The notes below the pieces were generated by a model. It was not told the DNA's origin and ran no database searches. It saw nothing but the letters and a program-made list of their open reading frames with translations. 64,000 bases of DNA, from assembly GCA_003612335.1 (NCBI GenBank), contig RAYO01000024.1, positions 1 to 64,000 of the forward strand, written 5' to 3'. This stretch comes from a bacterium 1xD42-67 (GTDB lineage: Bacteria; Bacillota; Clostridia; Oscillospirales; Oscillospiraceae). Every line of letters begins with the position of its first letter. Within the stretch, counting starts at the first letter, position 1. This document shows, piece by piece, positions 58,040-64,000 of the stretch. Made by a program: the position numbers and the translations under genes.

Positions 58040-58074
58040 ATAGGATGAGTCTGTATGTAAAGGGCGGGAAGGAT

Positions 58075-58584
58075 TTGGACGATATCATCCTCATCGGTAT
58101 GCCGGGCTCGGGGAAGAGCACCGTTGGCGTACTGCTGGCGAAGCTGCTGGGCTATCAGTTTTTGGATGTGGACCTGCTCATCCAGGAGCGGGAGGGGGCG
58201 CTGCTCCAGGAGATCCTGGACAGCCGGGGGACCCGGGCCTTCCTGGACGCGGAGGAGGCCGCAGTGCGCAGCCTGGACTGCCGCCGCCACGTCATCGCCC
58301 CTGGGGGCAGTGCCGTGTGCCGGGAGGGGGCGGCCCTCCACCTGAAGTCCCTGGGGCCGGTGGTCTATCTCCGGGTCTCTCTGGAGGAGCTGTCCCGGCG
58401 GATCCAGAACCTGTCCACCCGGGGGATCGCCATGGAGCCGGGCCAGACCCTGGCCGACGTGATGGCATACCGCGCCCCCCTCTATGACAGATATGCCGAC
58501 CTGACCATCGACTGTCCCCCAGGGCAGGAGCTGGCCCAGACCGCTCTGGCCGTCCGGGAACGGCTGAGGGCGTTCGGCAGATGA
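58075..58584 (+). CDS. aroK: shikimate kinase, 169 aa
   Basis: Phosphorylates shikimate in the chorismate pathway. P-loop [21 protein letters not shown] (Walker A GSGKST), substrate Asp in [14 protein letters not shown] for the GGG motif, and lid Arg in LSTRGIAME are present. The start is uncertain: TTG 58075 gives the normal length and N-terminus ([10 protein letters not shown]), ATG 58045 lies at the predicted transcription start. Confidence 0.9.
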   Translation: MDDIILIGMPGSGKSTVGVLLAKLLGYQFLDVDLLIQEREGALLQEILDSRGTRAFLDAEEAAVRSLDCRRHVIAPGGSAVCREGAALHLKSLGPVVYLRVSLEELSRRIQNLSTRGIAMEPGQTLADVMAYRAPLYDRYADLTIDCPPGQELAQTALAVRERLRAFGR

Positions 58585-58660
58585 CGCCCCAGCCCGCAGG
58601 GAAAAACGCGGGCCGCGCCGGAGGATATCCCCGCCGCGAATGAAAAGAAGGAAGTTTTTG

Positions 58661-60565
58661 ATGCGATTTCGTGACTTGGGGCTGGATGCCCCCATCCTGA
58701 GAGCCCTGGAGGAACAGGGCTATGTAAGGCCCTCTCCCATCCAGGAGAAGGCCATCCCTCCCGCCCTGGCCGGGCGGGACGTGCTGGGCTGCGCCCAGAC
58801 GGGCACAGGCAAGACCTGTGCCTTCGCCGCCCCGATCTTACAGCGCCTGGAGGCGCGGACCGGCCTCAAACGGCCGATTCGTGCCCTGATCCTCACCCCC
58901 ACCCGGGAGCTGGCCATCCAGATCGGCGAGAGCTTCGACGCTTATGGCAGATATCTGGAGCTGCGTCACACCGTCATCTTCGGCGGGGTGGGCCAGAACC
59001 CCCAGGTGGAGGCCCTGAAAAAGGGGACAGACATCCTGGTCGCCACCCCCGGGCGGCTGATGGACCTCCACGACCAGGGCTTCATCTCTCTGGACGCCCT
59101 GGAGATCTTCGTCCTGGACGAGGCCGACCGGATGCTGGATATGGGCTTCATCCATGACGTGAAGAAGATCCTCAAGTGGCTCCCCCGGAAGAAGCAGACC
59201 CTCTTCTTCTCCGCCACCATGCCCCCGGAGATCGCCGACTTGGTGGACTCCCTGCTGAAGGATCCGGTGAAGGTGGCGGTAGATCCTATCTCCTCCCCGG
59301 TGGAGGTGATCCGCCAGTCCGTCTATCTGGTGGACAAGGGGAACAAGACCGCCCTGCTGGCCTACCTGGTGGATCGGAAGCGGGTGAAGAACGCCCTGGT
59401 CTTCACCCGGACCAAACACGGGGCCAACAAAGTGGCCCGGGACCTGGGCAAGGCGGGGATCTCCGCCGCCGCCATCCACGGCAACAAGAGCCAGACCGCC
59501 CGGCAGCAGGCCCTGTCCGACTTCAAGGCGGGGAAGATCCGCTGTCTGGTGGCCACCGATATCGCGGCCCGGGGGCTGGATATCGAGGAGCTGTCCCACG
59601 TGTTCAACTACAACCTGCCCGAGGTGCCCGAGACCTATGTCCACCGCATCGGCCGCACCGGCCGGGCGGGCCGGGGAGGGGAGGCCATCGCCTTCTGCGA
59701 CTTTGGGGAGAAGCCTCTGCTCAAGGACATCGAGAAGCTGATCGGGAAAAAGGTCCCCTTGGTGGAGGATCACCCCTGGCCTATGCAGGTCTTCGAGGCC
59801 CCCAAGCGGGACAAGAACGGCAAGATCGTCAACGAGGAGGACGCCGAGGCCCGTCAGGCCGCCCGGGAGCTGCGCCGCCAGCGGGAGGAGTCCCGCAGGG
59901 CCGCTCAGGCAGAGAAAGAGGCCAAGGCGGTCAAGCTCCAGGTCCAGGAGACCGTCCAGGCCGAGCCCGCGCCCAAAAAGAAGCGCCGCCGGAAAAAGAA
60001 GAGCGGCGTCCCCACAGAGGAGACCATCACCCTCCGCCCCGCCCGGGCGGAGGAGGAAGAGGACGCCTTCGACTATCTGCCCACGCCCCCTGCTCCCCCC
60101 AGGCGCGGGGTGCGGCCCGGTACCCTGATGGACACCGGCGACGCGATGCCCAATACAGAGTTCCAGCGGCCCGACCCCCTGGACAGCGACGTGATCATGG
60201 ACGCCACCGCCCGGCTCCTGGCCCCCCGGCGGTCCCTGCTGTCCAGCATCCTGCCCAAGGGCGGGGAGAAGGACCGGAAGAAGGGGACGAAAAAGACCAA
60301 GCAGCCCAAGGCCGAGGAGAAAAAAGCCCAGCAGCCCAAGGAGGAGAAGAAGGGGAAGCAGGTCCAGAAGGCCGCTAAGGTCAAGCAGGAGCCCCCCAAA
60401 AAGACCGCGCCGGCCTCCCAGCAGAAAAAGAAGGGGAGCGGCAAGCCCCCCCGCCGGGACCGGCCCCGGGGGATGCCCCCTGAGCCCCCGCGGAAGGACC
60501 GGCCCAAGGACTCTACCGAGCAGGCCAGTCTGATGAAGCCCTATTATCTGGATATGGGGCGGTGA
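58661..60565 (+). CDS. DEAD-box RNA helicase, RhlE-like with long basic tail, 634 aa
   Basis: Core motifs in order: Q motif [23 protein letters not shown], Ia [50 protein letters not shown] and [13 protein letters not shown]. The core ends by ~residue 385. A ~250-residue tail rich in Lys/Arg/Glu/Pro follows, including KKKRRRKKK, typical of RNA-binding extensions. ATG 58661 is chosen over 58640 because AGAAGGAAG precedes it. Role in RNA folding or decay, cold adaptation possible. Confidence 0.92.
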   Translation: MRFRDLGLDAPILRALEEQGYVRPSPIQEKAIPPALAGRDVLGCAQTGTGKTCAFAAPILQRLEARTGLKRPIRALILTPTRELAIQIGESFDAYGRYLELRHTVIFGGVGQNPQVEALKKGTDILVATPGRLMDLHDQGFISLDALEIFVLDEADRMLDMGFIHDVKKILKWLPRKKQTLFFSATMPPEIADLVDSLLKDPVKVAVDPISSPVEVIRQSVYLVDKGNKTALLAYLVDRKRVKNALVFTRTKHGANKVARDLGKAGISAAAIHGNKSQTARQQALSDFKAGKIRCLVATDIAARGLDIEELSHVFNYNLPEVPETYVHRIGRTGRAGRGGEAIAFCDFGEKPLLKDIEKLIGKKVPLVEDHPWPMQVFEAPKRDKNGKIVNEEDAEARQAARELRRQREESRRAAQAEKEAKAVKLQVQETVQAEPAPKKKRRRKKKSGVPTEETITLRPARAEEEEDAFDYLPTPPAPPRRGVRPGTLMDTGDAMPNTEFQRPDPLDSDVIMDATARLLAPRRSLLSSILPKGGEKDRKKGTKKTKQPKAEEKKAQQPKEEKKGKQVQKAAKVKQEPPKKTAPASQQKKKGSGKPPRRDRPRGMPPEPPRKDRPKDSTEQASLMKPYYLDMGR

Positions 60566-60582
60566 TACGTCACGGCATGCAG

Positions 60583-60600
60583 GGGCGGATATCATCCGCC
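60583..60600. repeat. dispersed palindrome GGGCGGATATCATCCGCC
   Basis: Third copy of the core seen at 27262 and 39163. A companion palindrome GGCGGGCATTGCCCGCC follows at 60630-60646. The two fill most of the 117 nt between the helicase and CoA-transferase genes. Confidence 0.65.
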
Positions 60601-60682
60601 TCCCGACCACAGGCCCTTCATTTGAAACGGGCGGGCATTGCCCGCCTCTACATCAAAGATATGTCGACAGGAGGAAAACATC

Positions 60683-62020
60683 ATGGATCATCGAGCCCTT
60701 TACCAGCAGAAGCTGACCACCCCGGAGCAGGCCGTCAAGGCGGTCAAGTCGGGGGACTGGGTGGACTACGGCTGGTGCACCAACCACCCTGTGGCCCTGG
60801 ACCGCGCCCTGGCCGCCCGGAAGGATGAGCTCAGCGACGTGAAGGTCCGCGGCGGCGTCACCATGTGGATGCCCGAGATCGCCAAGGCGGAGGACGCTGG
60901 GGACCACTTCACCTGGAACTCCTGGCACTGCTCCGGGATCGACCGGAAGATCATCGGCAAGGGCATGGGCTTCTTCGCCCCCATGCGGTACTCCGAGCTG
61001 CCCCGGTTCTACCGGGAGAACGTCACTGTGGACGTGGCCATGATCCAGGTCGCCCCCATGGACAGCCACGGCAATTTCAGCTACGCCCTGGCCGCCTCCC
61101 ACTTGGCCGACATGCTGGATAAGGCTAAGATCGTCATCGTGGAGGTCAACAAGAACATGCCCTGGGTCTATGGCCTCACCGGCAGTGAGATCAACATCGC
61201 TGATGTGGACTATGTGGTGGAGGGAGACGACCCCGCCGTGGCCCAGCTGGGCGGGGGCGGCGAGCCCACCGATGTGGACCGGGCGGTGGCCAAGCTGATC
61301 GTGGAGCAGATCCCCAACGGGGCCTGCCTCCAGCTTGGCATCGGCGGCATGCCCAACACTGTGGGCTCCATGATCGCCCAGTCCGACCTGAAGGACCTGG
61401 GCGTCCACACCGAGATGTATGTGGACGGTTTCGTGGACATGGCCCTGGCGGGCAAGCTCACCGGACGGAACAAGGCCTTGGACAAGGGCCGGCAGGTCTA
61501 TGCCTTCGCCGCCGGCACCCAAAAGCTCTACGACTATGTGGACCGCAACCCCGCCGTCATGGCCGCCCCAGTGGACTACACCAACGACGTGCGGGTACTG
61601 GCCCAGCTGGACAACTTCATCTCCATCAACAATGCCATCGATATGGACCTCTTCGGCCAGGTCAACGCCGAGTCCGCCGGCCTGAAGCACATCTCGGGCA
61701 CCGGCGGCCAGCTGGACTTCGTCATGGGCGCTTACCTGTCCAAGGGCGGCAAGAGCTTCATCTGCATGTCCTCCACCGTCACCGGCAAGGACGGCTCGGT
61801 GAAGAGCCGCATCGTCCCCACCCTCACCCCCGGGTCCATCGCCACCGACCCCCGGTCCTGCGTGCAGTATATCGTCACCGAGCACGGCATGGTGGATCTG
61901 AAGGGCCTGTCCACCTGGGAGCGGGCCGAGGCCATCATCTCCATCGCGGATCCCCAGTTCAGAGAACAGCTCATCCAGGACGCCCAGAAGATGGGCATCT
62001 GGCGCAGGAGCAACAAGTAA
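60683..62020 (+). CDS. butyryl-CoA:acetate / 4-hydroxybutyrate-type CoA-transferase, 445 aa
   Basis: Family I acetyl-CoA hydrolase/transferase of normal length. The catalytic Glu is Glu244 in [11 protein letters not shown]; oxyanion and CoA loops are LGIGGMPN and [14 protein letters not shown]. Conserved [13 protein letters not shown] and [10 protein letters not shown] match the Cat/AbfT/But group. In gut Oscillospiraceae this enzyme forms butyrate from butyryl-CoA and acetate; sequence alone cannot separate that from 4-hydroxybutyrate use. ATG 60683 has AGGAGG upstream. Single-gene unit between two hairpins. Confidence 0.9.
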   Translation: MDHRALYQQKLTTPEQAVKAVKSGDWVDYGWCTNHPVALDRALAARKDELSDVKVRGGVTMWMPEIAKAEDAGDHFTWNSWHCSGIDRKIIGKGMGFFAPMRYSELPRFYRENVTVDVAMIQVAPMDSHGNFSYALAASHLADMLDKAKIVIVEVNKNMPWVYGLTGSEINIADVDYVVEGDDPAVAQLGGGGEPTDVDRAVAKLIVEQIPNGACLQLGIGGMPNTVGSMIAQSDLKDLGVHTEMYVDGFVDMALAGKLTGRNKALDKGRQVYAFAAGTQKLYDYVDRNPAVMAAPVDYTNDVRVLAQLDNFISINNAIDMDLFGQVNAESAGLKHISGTGGQLDFVMGAYLSKGGKSFICMSSTVTGKDGSVKSRIVPTLTPGSIATDPRSCVQYIVTEHGMVDLKGLSTWERAEAIISIADPQFREQLIQDAQKMGIWRRSNK

Positions 62021-62030
62021 ACAAAGCGCA

Positions 62031-62058
62031 AAGATCCCGGCCGAAAGGCCGGGATCTT
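62031..62058. terminator. terminator AAGATCCCGGCC-GAAA-GGCCGGGATCTT
   Basis: 12 bp perfect stem ending the CoA-transferase gene and the convergent gene at 62061. The same stem core recurs at 62532-62553 and 63174-63201. Confidence 0.82.
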
Positions 62059-62060
62059 CC

Positions 62061-62444
62061 TTACTCCTCCACCATCACGCAGGGGATCGCGTGCTCCTTC
62101 AGAGCGGCCTCCATGTCATAGGGGGTAGCCAGCTTGGCGGTCTTGTAGCCCTTGTAGTACACCCACTTCTTTTTGCCGTCCCGCTTGAGCACCTTCACCC
62201 CCAGGCTGTAGGACAGCCTGTTCTCCAGCTCCCAAGGGCTGAAGGACAGCTCCACGTGGCCGATGTCCTCAAAGGGGATCGGATAAGGGATCCCCGTGTT
62301 CAGCACCAGGCAGCCGTTCTCGAAGAAAAAGGCGCCGGCGTTGGATCTATTTTTGTACTTGCCCCGCTTTACAACAAACAGAACAACGATGACGATGACA
62401 GGGACCAGGATGATAAATGTGCTGATAAGATCAAAAATCCCCAT
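62061..62444 (-). CDS. single-pass membrane protein with PH-like domain, 127 aa
   Basis: N-terminal helix MGIFDLISTFIILVPVIVIV (~residues 5-25), basic flank (KRGKYKNRS), then ~95 residues of beta-rich sequence (FFFENGCLVLNTGIPYPIPF, VELSFSPWELENRLSYSLGV) that looks like a bacterial PH/SCP-type fold. GAGGGAGAGCTCGAT precedes ATG 62444. It has its own promoter. Function unknown. Confidence 0.72.
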   Translation of the reverse strand: MGIFDLISTFIILVPVIVIVVLFVVKRGKYKNRSNAGAFFFENGCLVLNTGIPYPIPFEDIGHVELSFSPWELENRLSYSLGVKVLKRDGKKKWVYYKGYKTAKLATPYDMEAALKEHAIPCVMVEE

Positions 62445-62484
62445 ATCGAGCTCTCCCTCTCTTTTCCATTTTTCGGAGCAACTC

Positions 62485-62513
62485 AGTATAGCACAGCTTT
62501 CCGTCCACTTCAA
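62485..62513 (-). promoter_or_regulatory. promoter of the PH-like protein gene
   Basis: TTGAAG (62513-62508) and TATACT (62490-62485), 17 bp spacer. Confidence 0.7.
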
Positions 62514-62531
62514 GATATGCCGCACAAAGAG

Positions 62532-62553
62532 ATCCCGGCTGAAAGGCCGGGAT
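62532..62553 (-). terminator. terminator of the XRE gene
   Basis: ATCCCGGCT-GAAA-GGCCGGGAT (one G-T pair) right after the stop of the minus-strand XRE gene; nearly the same as the stem at 62031. Confidence 0.65.
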
Positions 62554-62557
62554 GTCC

Positions 62558-62884
62558 CTATACGGGATGCTCCGTCAGCCAGTCGATGAAGCTGCTCACC
62601 AGATCCAGCTTCCGGCCGTCCAGCGGACGCAGCTTGTCCGCCACCGCCTTCCATTCCTCCCCAGGGGACTTGCTGCTGCCGACCAGGAATGCGTCCGGTG
62701 TGGTGTCCAGCGCGGCGGCCAGCTTCATGATGACCTCGGTGGAGGGGATGGAAACGGCACGTTCTATGTTGGAAACGTACTGCTCTGTGATCTCGCACCG
62801 CTCAGCAAGTACCGCCTGCGTCAGATCCAGCTTCTCTCGTCTGCGCTTGATCAGCTTTCCTATCTTTGCATAATCTGTATTCAA
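62558..62884 (-). CDS. XRE-family transcriptional regulator, 108 aa
   Basis: Helix-turn-helix at residues ~5-65: KIGKLIKRRREKLDLTQAVL, AERCEITEQYVSNIERAVS, IPSTEVIMKLAAAL. C-terminal ~40 residues (WKAVADKLRPLDGRKLDLVSSFIDWL) form an extra helical arm. TTG 62884 is the start with a GGGGGG-type site. Divergent from a 46 aa gene, with a TTTGAATTCAAA palindrome between, so it likely represses both. Confidence 0.85.
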   Translation of the reverse strand: MNTDYAKIGKLIKRRREKLDLTQAVLAERCEITEQYVSNIERAVSIPSTEVIMKLAAALDTTPDAFLVGSSKSPGEEWKAVADKLRPLDGRKLDLVSSFIDWLTEHPV

Positions 62885-62916
62885 AGCTACAGCCCCCCTG
62901 CTGTGGTCGTAACTTT

Positions 62917-62998
62917 ATCATACCTGCGTCCTCTCATTCGTGAAATCGATAAAAAATTTGAATTCAAACTTGACATATTATTGATTAGAATTTATAGT
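62917..62998. promoter_or_regulatory. divergent promoters and operator between XRE gene and small gene
   Basis: Plus strand: TTGACA (62970-62975), 17 bp, TATAGT (62993-62998). Minus strand: TTTCAC (62945-62940), 17 bp, TATGAT (62922-62917), weaker. The palindrome TTTGAATTCAAA (62957-62968) lies between them, next to the plus -35. Confidence 0.7.
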
Positions 62999-63029
62999 AG
63001 AAATATCATTGATAGATTGAGGGATCGCT

Positions 63030-63170
63030 ATGTATGAAAAAATGTACCACATCCTGTTCCACGCCATCACAGACGCTATCACGCTGCTGGAGGAGCACAA
63101 CTATCAGGAGGCGCTCACCCTGCTGGAACAGGCTAGCCGGGACGCAGAGGAGATCTACATCTCCCAATAA
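63030..63170 (+). CDS. small helical protein, 46 aa
   Basis: MYEKMYHILFHAITDAITLL, then EEHNYQEALTLLEQASRDAE and EIYISQ. Start ATG 63030 has GAGGG upstream and a strong promoter. The MYEKxYxxLFxAITDA layout is one I associate with small proteins in Clostridia prophage-like regions. Paired with the divergent XRE gene. No function known. Confidence 0.7.
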   Translation: MYEKMYHILFHAITDAITLLEEHNYQEALTLLEQASRDAEEIYISQ

Positions 63171-63173
63171 GAC

Positions 63174-63201
63174 GAGATCCCGGCCTCTTGGCCGGGATCT
63201 C
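63174..63201 (+). terminator. terminator of the 46 aa gene
   Basis: GAGATCCCGGCC-TCTT-GGCCGGGATCTC followed by TTTGCTCTTTG, 3 nt after the stop; same stem core as 62031 and 62532. Confidence 0.82.
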
Positions 63202-63370
63202 TTTGCTCTTTGCTGTCGATCGCTGTCACATTTACTTTGATGTCCGCTGGATAGATATGGCGGACGCAGAGCTACTGAGCATATAACTCATCTAAACAGT
63301 CCGAGACCCAAACATATTCGTCATAGAGGATGGTCCGCTCTTTTATATCATGCTCACTTGCAATAATTCA
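63202..63370. other. AT-richer stretch with no complete gene
   Basis: Base composition drops compared with neighbours. On the minus strand a frame reads ILYDEYVWVSDCLDELYAQ and stops (about 63280), but two stops precede it and no start codon is present. It may be a decayed gene or a translated tail of foreign DNA; I support no function. Confidence 0.3.
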
Positions 63371-63454
63371 TCAGTGGTCTTTAAAGGGAGTATCGGATGT
63401 GTCGTGATCGATATACTGTTGAAAGTCCCTCGTGATATCATCGTGAGCTGTCAT
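63371..63454 (-). CDS. possible 27 aa peptide overlapping the end of the DUF3006-like gene
   Basis: ATG 63454 lies within the last codon and stop of the upstream gene (GGTATGA), reading MTAHDDITRDFQQYIDHDTS and stopping at 63371. Coupled translation is possible, but a 27 aa frame is weak evidence. It could be the start of the decayed gene noted at 63202-63370. Confidence 0.3.
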   Translation of the reverse strand: MTAHDDITRDFQQYIDHDTSDTPFKDH

Positions 63455-63612
63455 ACCAGCTCCCACTGGAAGTCCTCGAACTTCAGGCGGCTGCCCAGGG
63501 CGGTGTCCTCTGGGAGCAGGAACATGGTGATGGAGTGCTCCAGTCCGTCGTCGCTCACCAGATCGGCATAGTCGCCGTTGATGGCGCGGACAGTATAAAA
63601 GATCGGGCCCAT
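63451..63612 (-). CDS. small DUF3006-like protein, 53 aa
   Basis: MGPIFYTVRAINGDYADLVS, then DDGLEHSITMFLLPEDTALG and a FEDFQWELV end. The DGDYAxLxxDDG...LLPEDTxxGxxLxF pattern resembles DUF3006 small beta-barrels. ATG 63612 has AGGAGGATCC upstream; the longer frame to 63759 crosses a poly-Pro, unlikely segment. Family call is moderate; function unknown. Confidence 0.6.
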   Translation of the reverse strand: MGPIFYTVRAINGDYADLVSDDGLEHSITMFLLPEDTALGSRLKFEDFQWELV

Positions 63613-63794
63613 GGCAGGATCCTCCTGATGGAAAGAAAAATGGTATATACATATCATCGGCAGGGAGGGGGGAAAGTTAATAGGGGGCGGCGGCCCTCTT
63701 TGGGGAGGTGGGAGCATATCCCATAGACCCGGGGGAGCGGGAGGAGCGCTTTCCGGCAAAATGGCAGATCCATCCGGCGCCTCTGATCCTCCCC

Positions 63795-63823
63795 TTGCGA
63801 ATCGGCGGGAGCTGTGCTATACT
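63795..63823 (+). promoter_or_regulatory. promoter of the right-edge gene
   Basis: TTGCGA (63795-63800) and TATACT (63818-63823), 17 bp spacer. Confidence 0.62.
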
Positions 63824-63885
63824 GCAAAGCCAAGGCGGCCCCTGCCGCCCGATCTTCTACTGTATATCTGTGGAGGTACGGCCCT

Positions 63886-64000
63886 ATGTATCTGGAAGAA
63901 TATCGCAAGGCCCGGCAGGCGGGACTGAAGGAGGCCAAGGTCTGCCAGGCCAGAGGCGGCTCCCCCTATCTGCCCGTCCTGGACGAGATCCTCTCTCAGG
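63886..64000 (+). CDS. 5' end of a truncated protein
   Basis: Starts MYLEEYRKARQAGLKEAKVC and runs GGSPYLPVLDEILSQ to the window edge, with GGAGGT before ATG 63886. The short helix followed by PYLPVLDEIL is reminiscent of the N-terminus of some Oscillospiraceae BMP-type (basic membrane protein) binding proteins. Only 38 codons are visible, so the assignment is a guess. Confidence 0.5.
   Translation, partial: MYLEEYRKARQAGLKEAKVCQARGGSPYLPVLDEILSQ

Overview
This window looks like chromosome from a GC-rich, low-oxygen gut Firmicute, most likely Oscillospiraceae (Flavonifractor/Intestinimonas/Lawsonibacter-like). This is inferred from very high GC with strong AGGAGG ribosome sites, a CIRCE-controlled groESL operon, SLH surface protein, class 1B pyrimidine dehydrogenase (pyrDK), a WalRK-type two-component locus, ywiB-argS gene order and a butyryl-CoA:acetate-type CoA-transferase. 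No species can be assigned without a search.

Layout. 1-500: 3' end of a phage tail-like gene. 0.57-6.4 kb (minus): a large SLH surface protein with an unusual upstream region, then an ECF sigma factor with a DUF4179-like membrane partner. 6.6-9.2 kb: tRNA-Ser and groES-groEL. 9.3-12.9 kb (minus): MBOAT/DHHW surface O-acylation genes with a DUF4358 lipoprotein. 13.1-16.4 kb: CadC-type metal sensor, stand-alone HMA protein, methyltransferase and P1B ATPase. 16.6-20 kb: MATE, CAP-domain, CBS and TrmO genes. 20-22.8 kb: a YhfC intramembrane protease, a membrane-tethered MerR regulator, and a chain of nested small membrane-protein genes ending in a YbjQ fusion. This is the most novel-looking locus. 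22.8-24.7 kb: TPP riboswitch with thiT, a HAD phosphatase and a small protein. 24.8-29.8 kb: pyrC-pyrF-zinc ribbon-pyrK-pyrD. 29.8-33.6 kb: DUF1622, phosphatase-GNAT fusion, MATE, Nudix. 33.6-41.3 kb: walR, an accessory insertion, walK and two YycH/YycI-like genes, then murI and a THUMP methyltransferase. 41.3-42.4 kb: small accessory genes including an RHH regulator. 42.5-45.5 kb: ywiB-like, argS, CoA Nudix. 45.5-49.6 kb: small protein, DegV, SGNH/DUF4358 pair, antiporter. 49.9-54.2 kb: third MATE, CapA and serine hydrolase lipoproteins. 54.3-57.9 kb: YtrA-type GntR with ABC transporter, NhaC. 58-62 kb: shikimate kinase, DEAD helicase, CoA-transferase. 62-64 kb: small accessory genes and a truncated ORF.

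How it fits together. Core metabolism (UMP synthesis, thiamine uptake, shikimate, glutamate racemase for wall synthesis, butyrate formation) alternates with envelope genes (SLH, MBOAT/DHHW, SGNH, CapA, WalRK) and with efflux and stress genes (three MATEs, a P1B ATPase, two antiporters). Many promoters have TTGACA/TATAAT-like boxes spaced 16-18 bp. The two MerR-type promoters have 19 bp spacers. I saw no rRNA, CRISPR array or insertion sequence. Several palindromic intergenic repeats are dispersed through the window.
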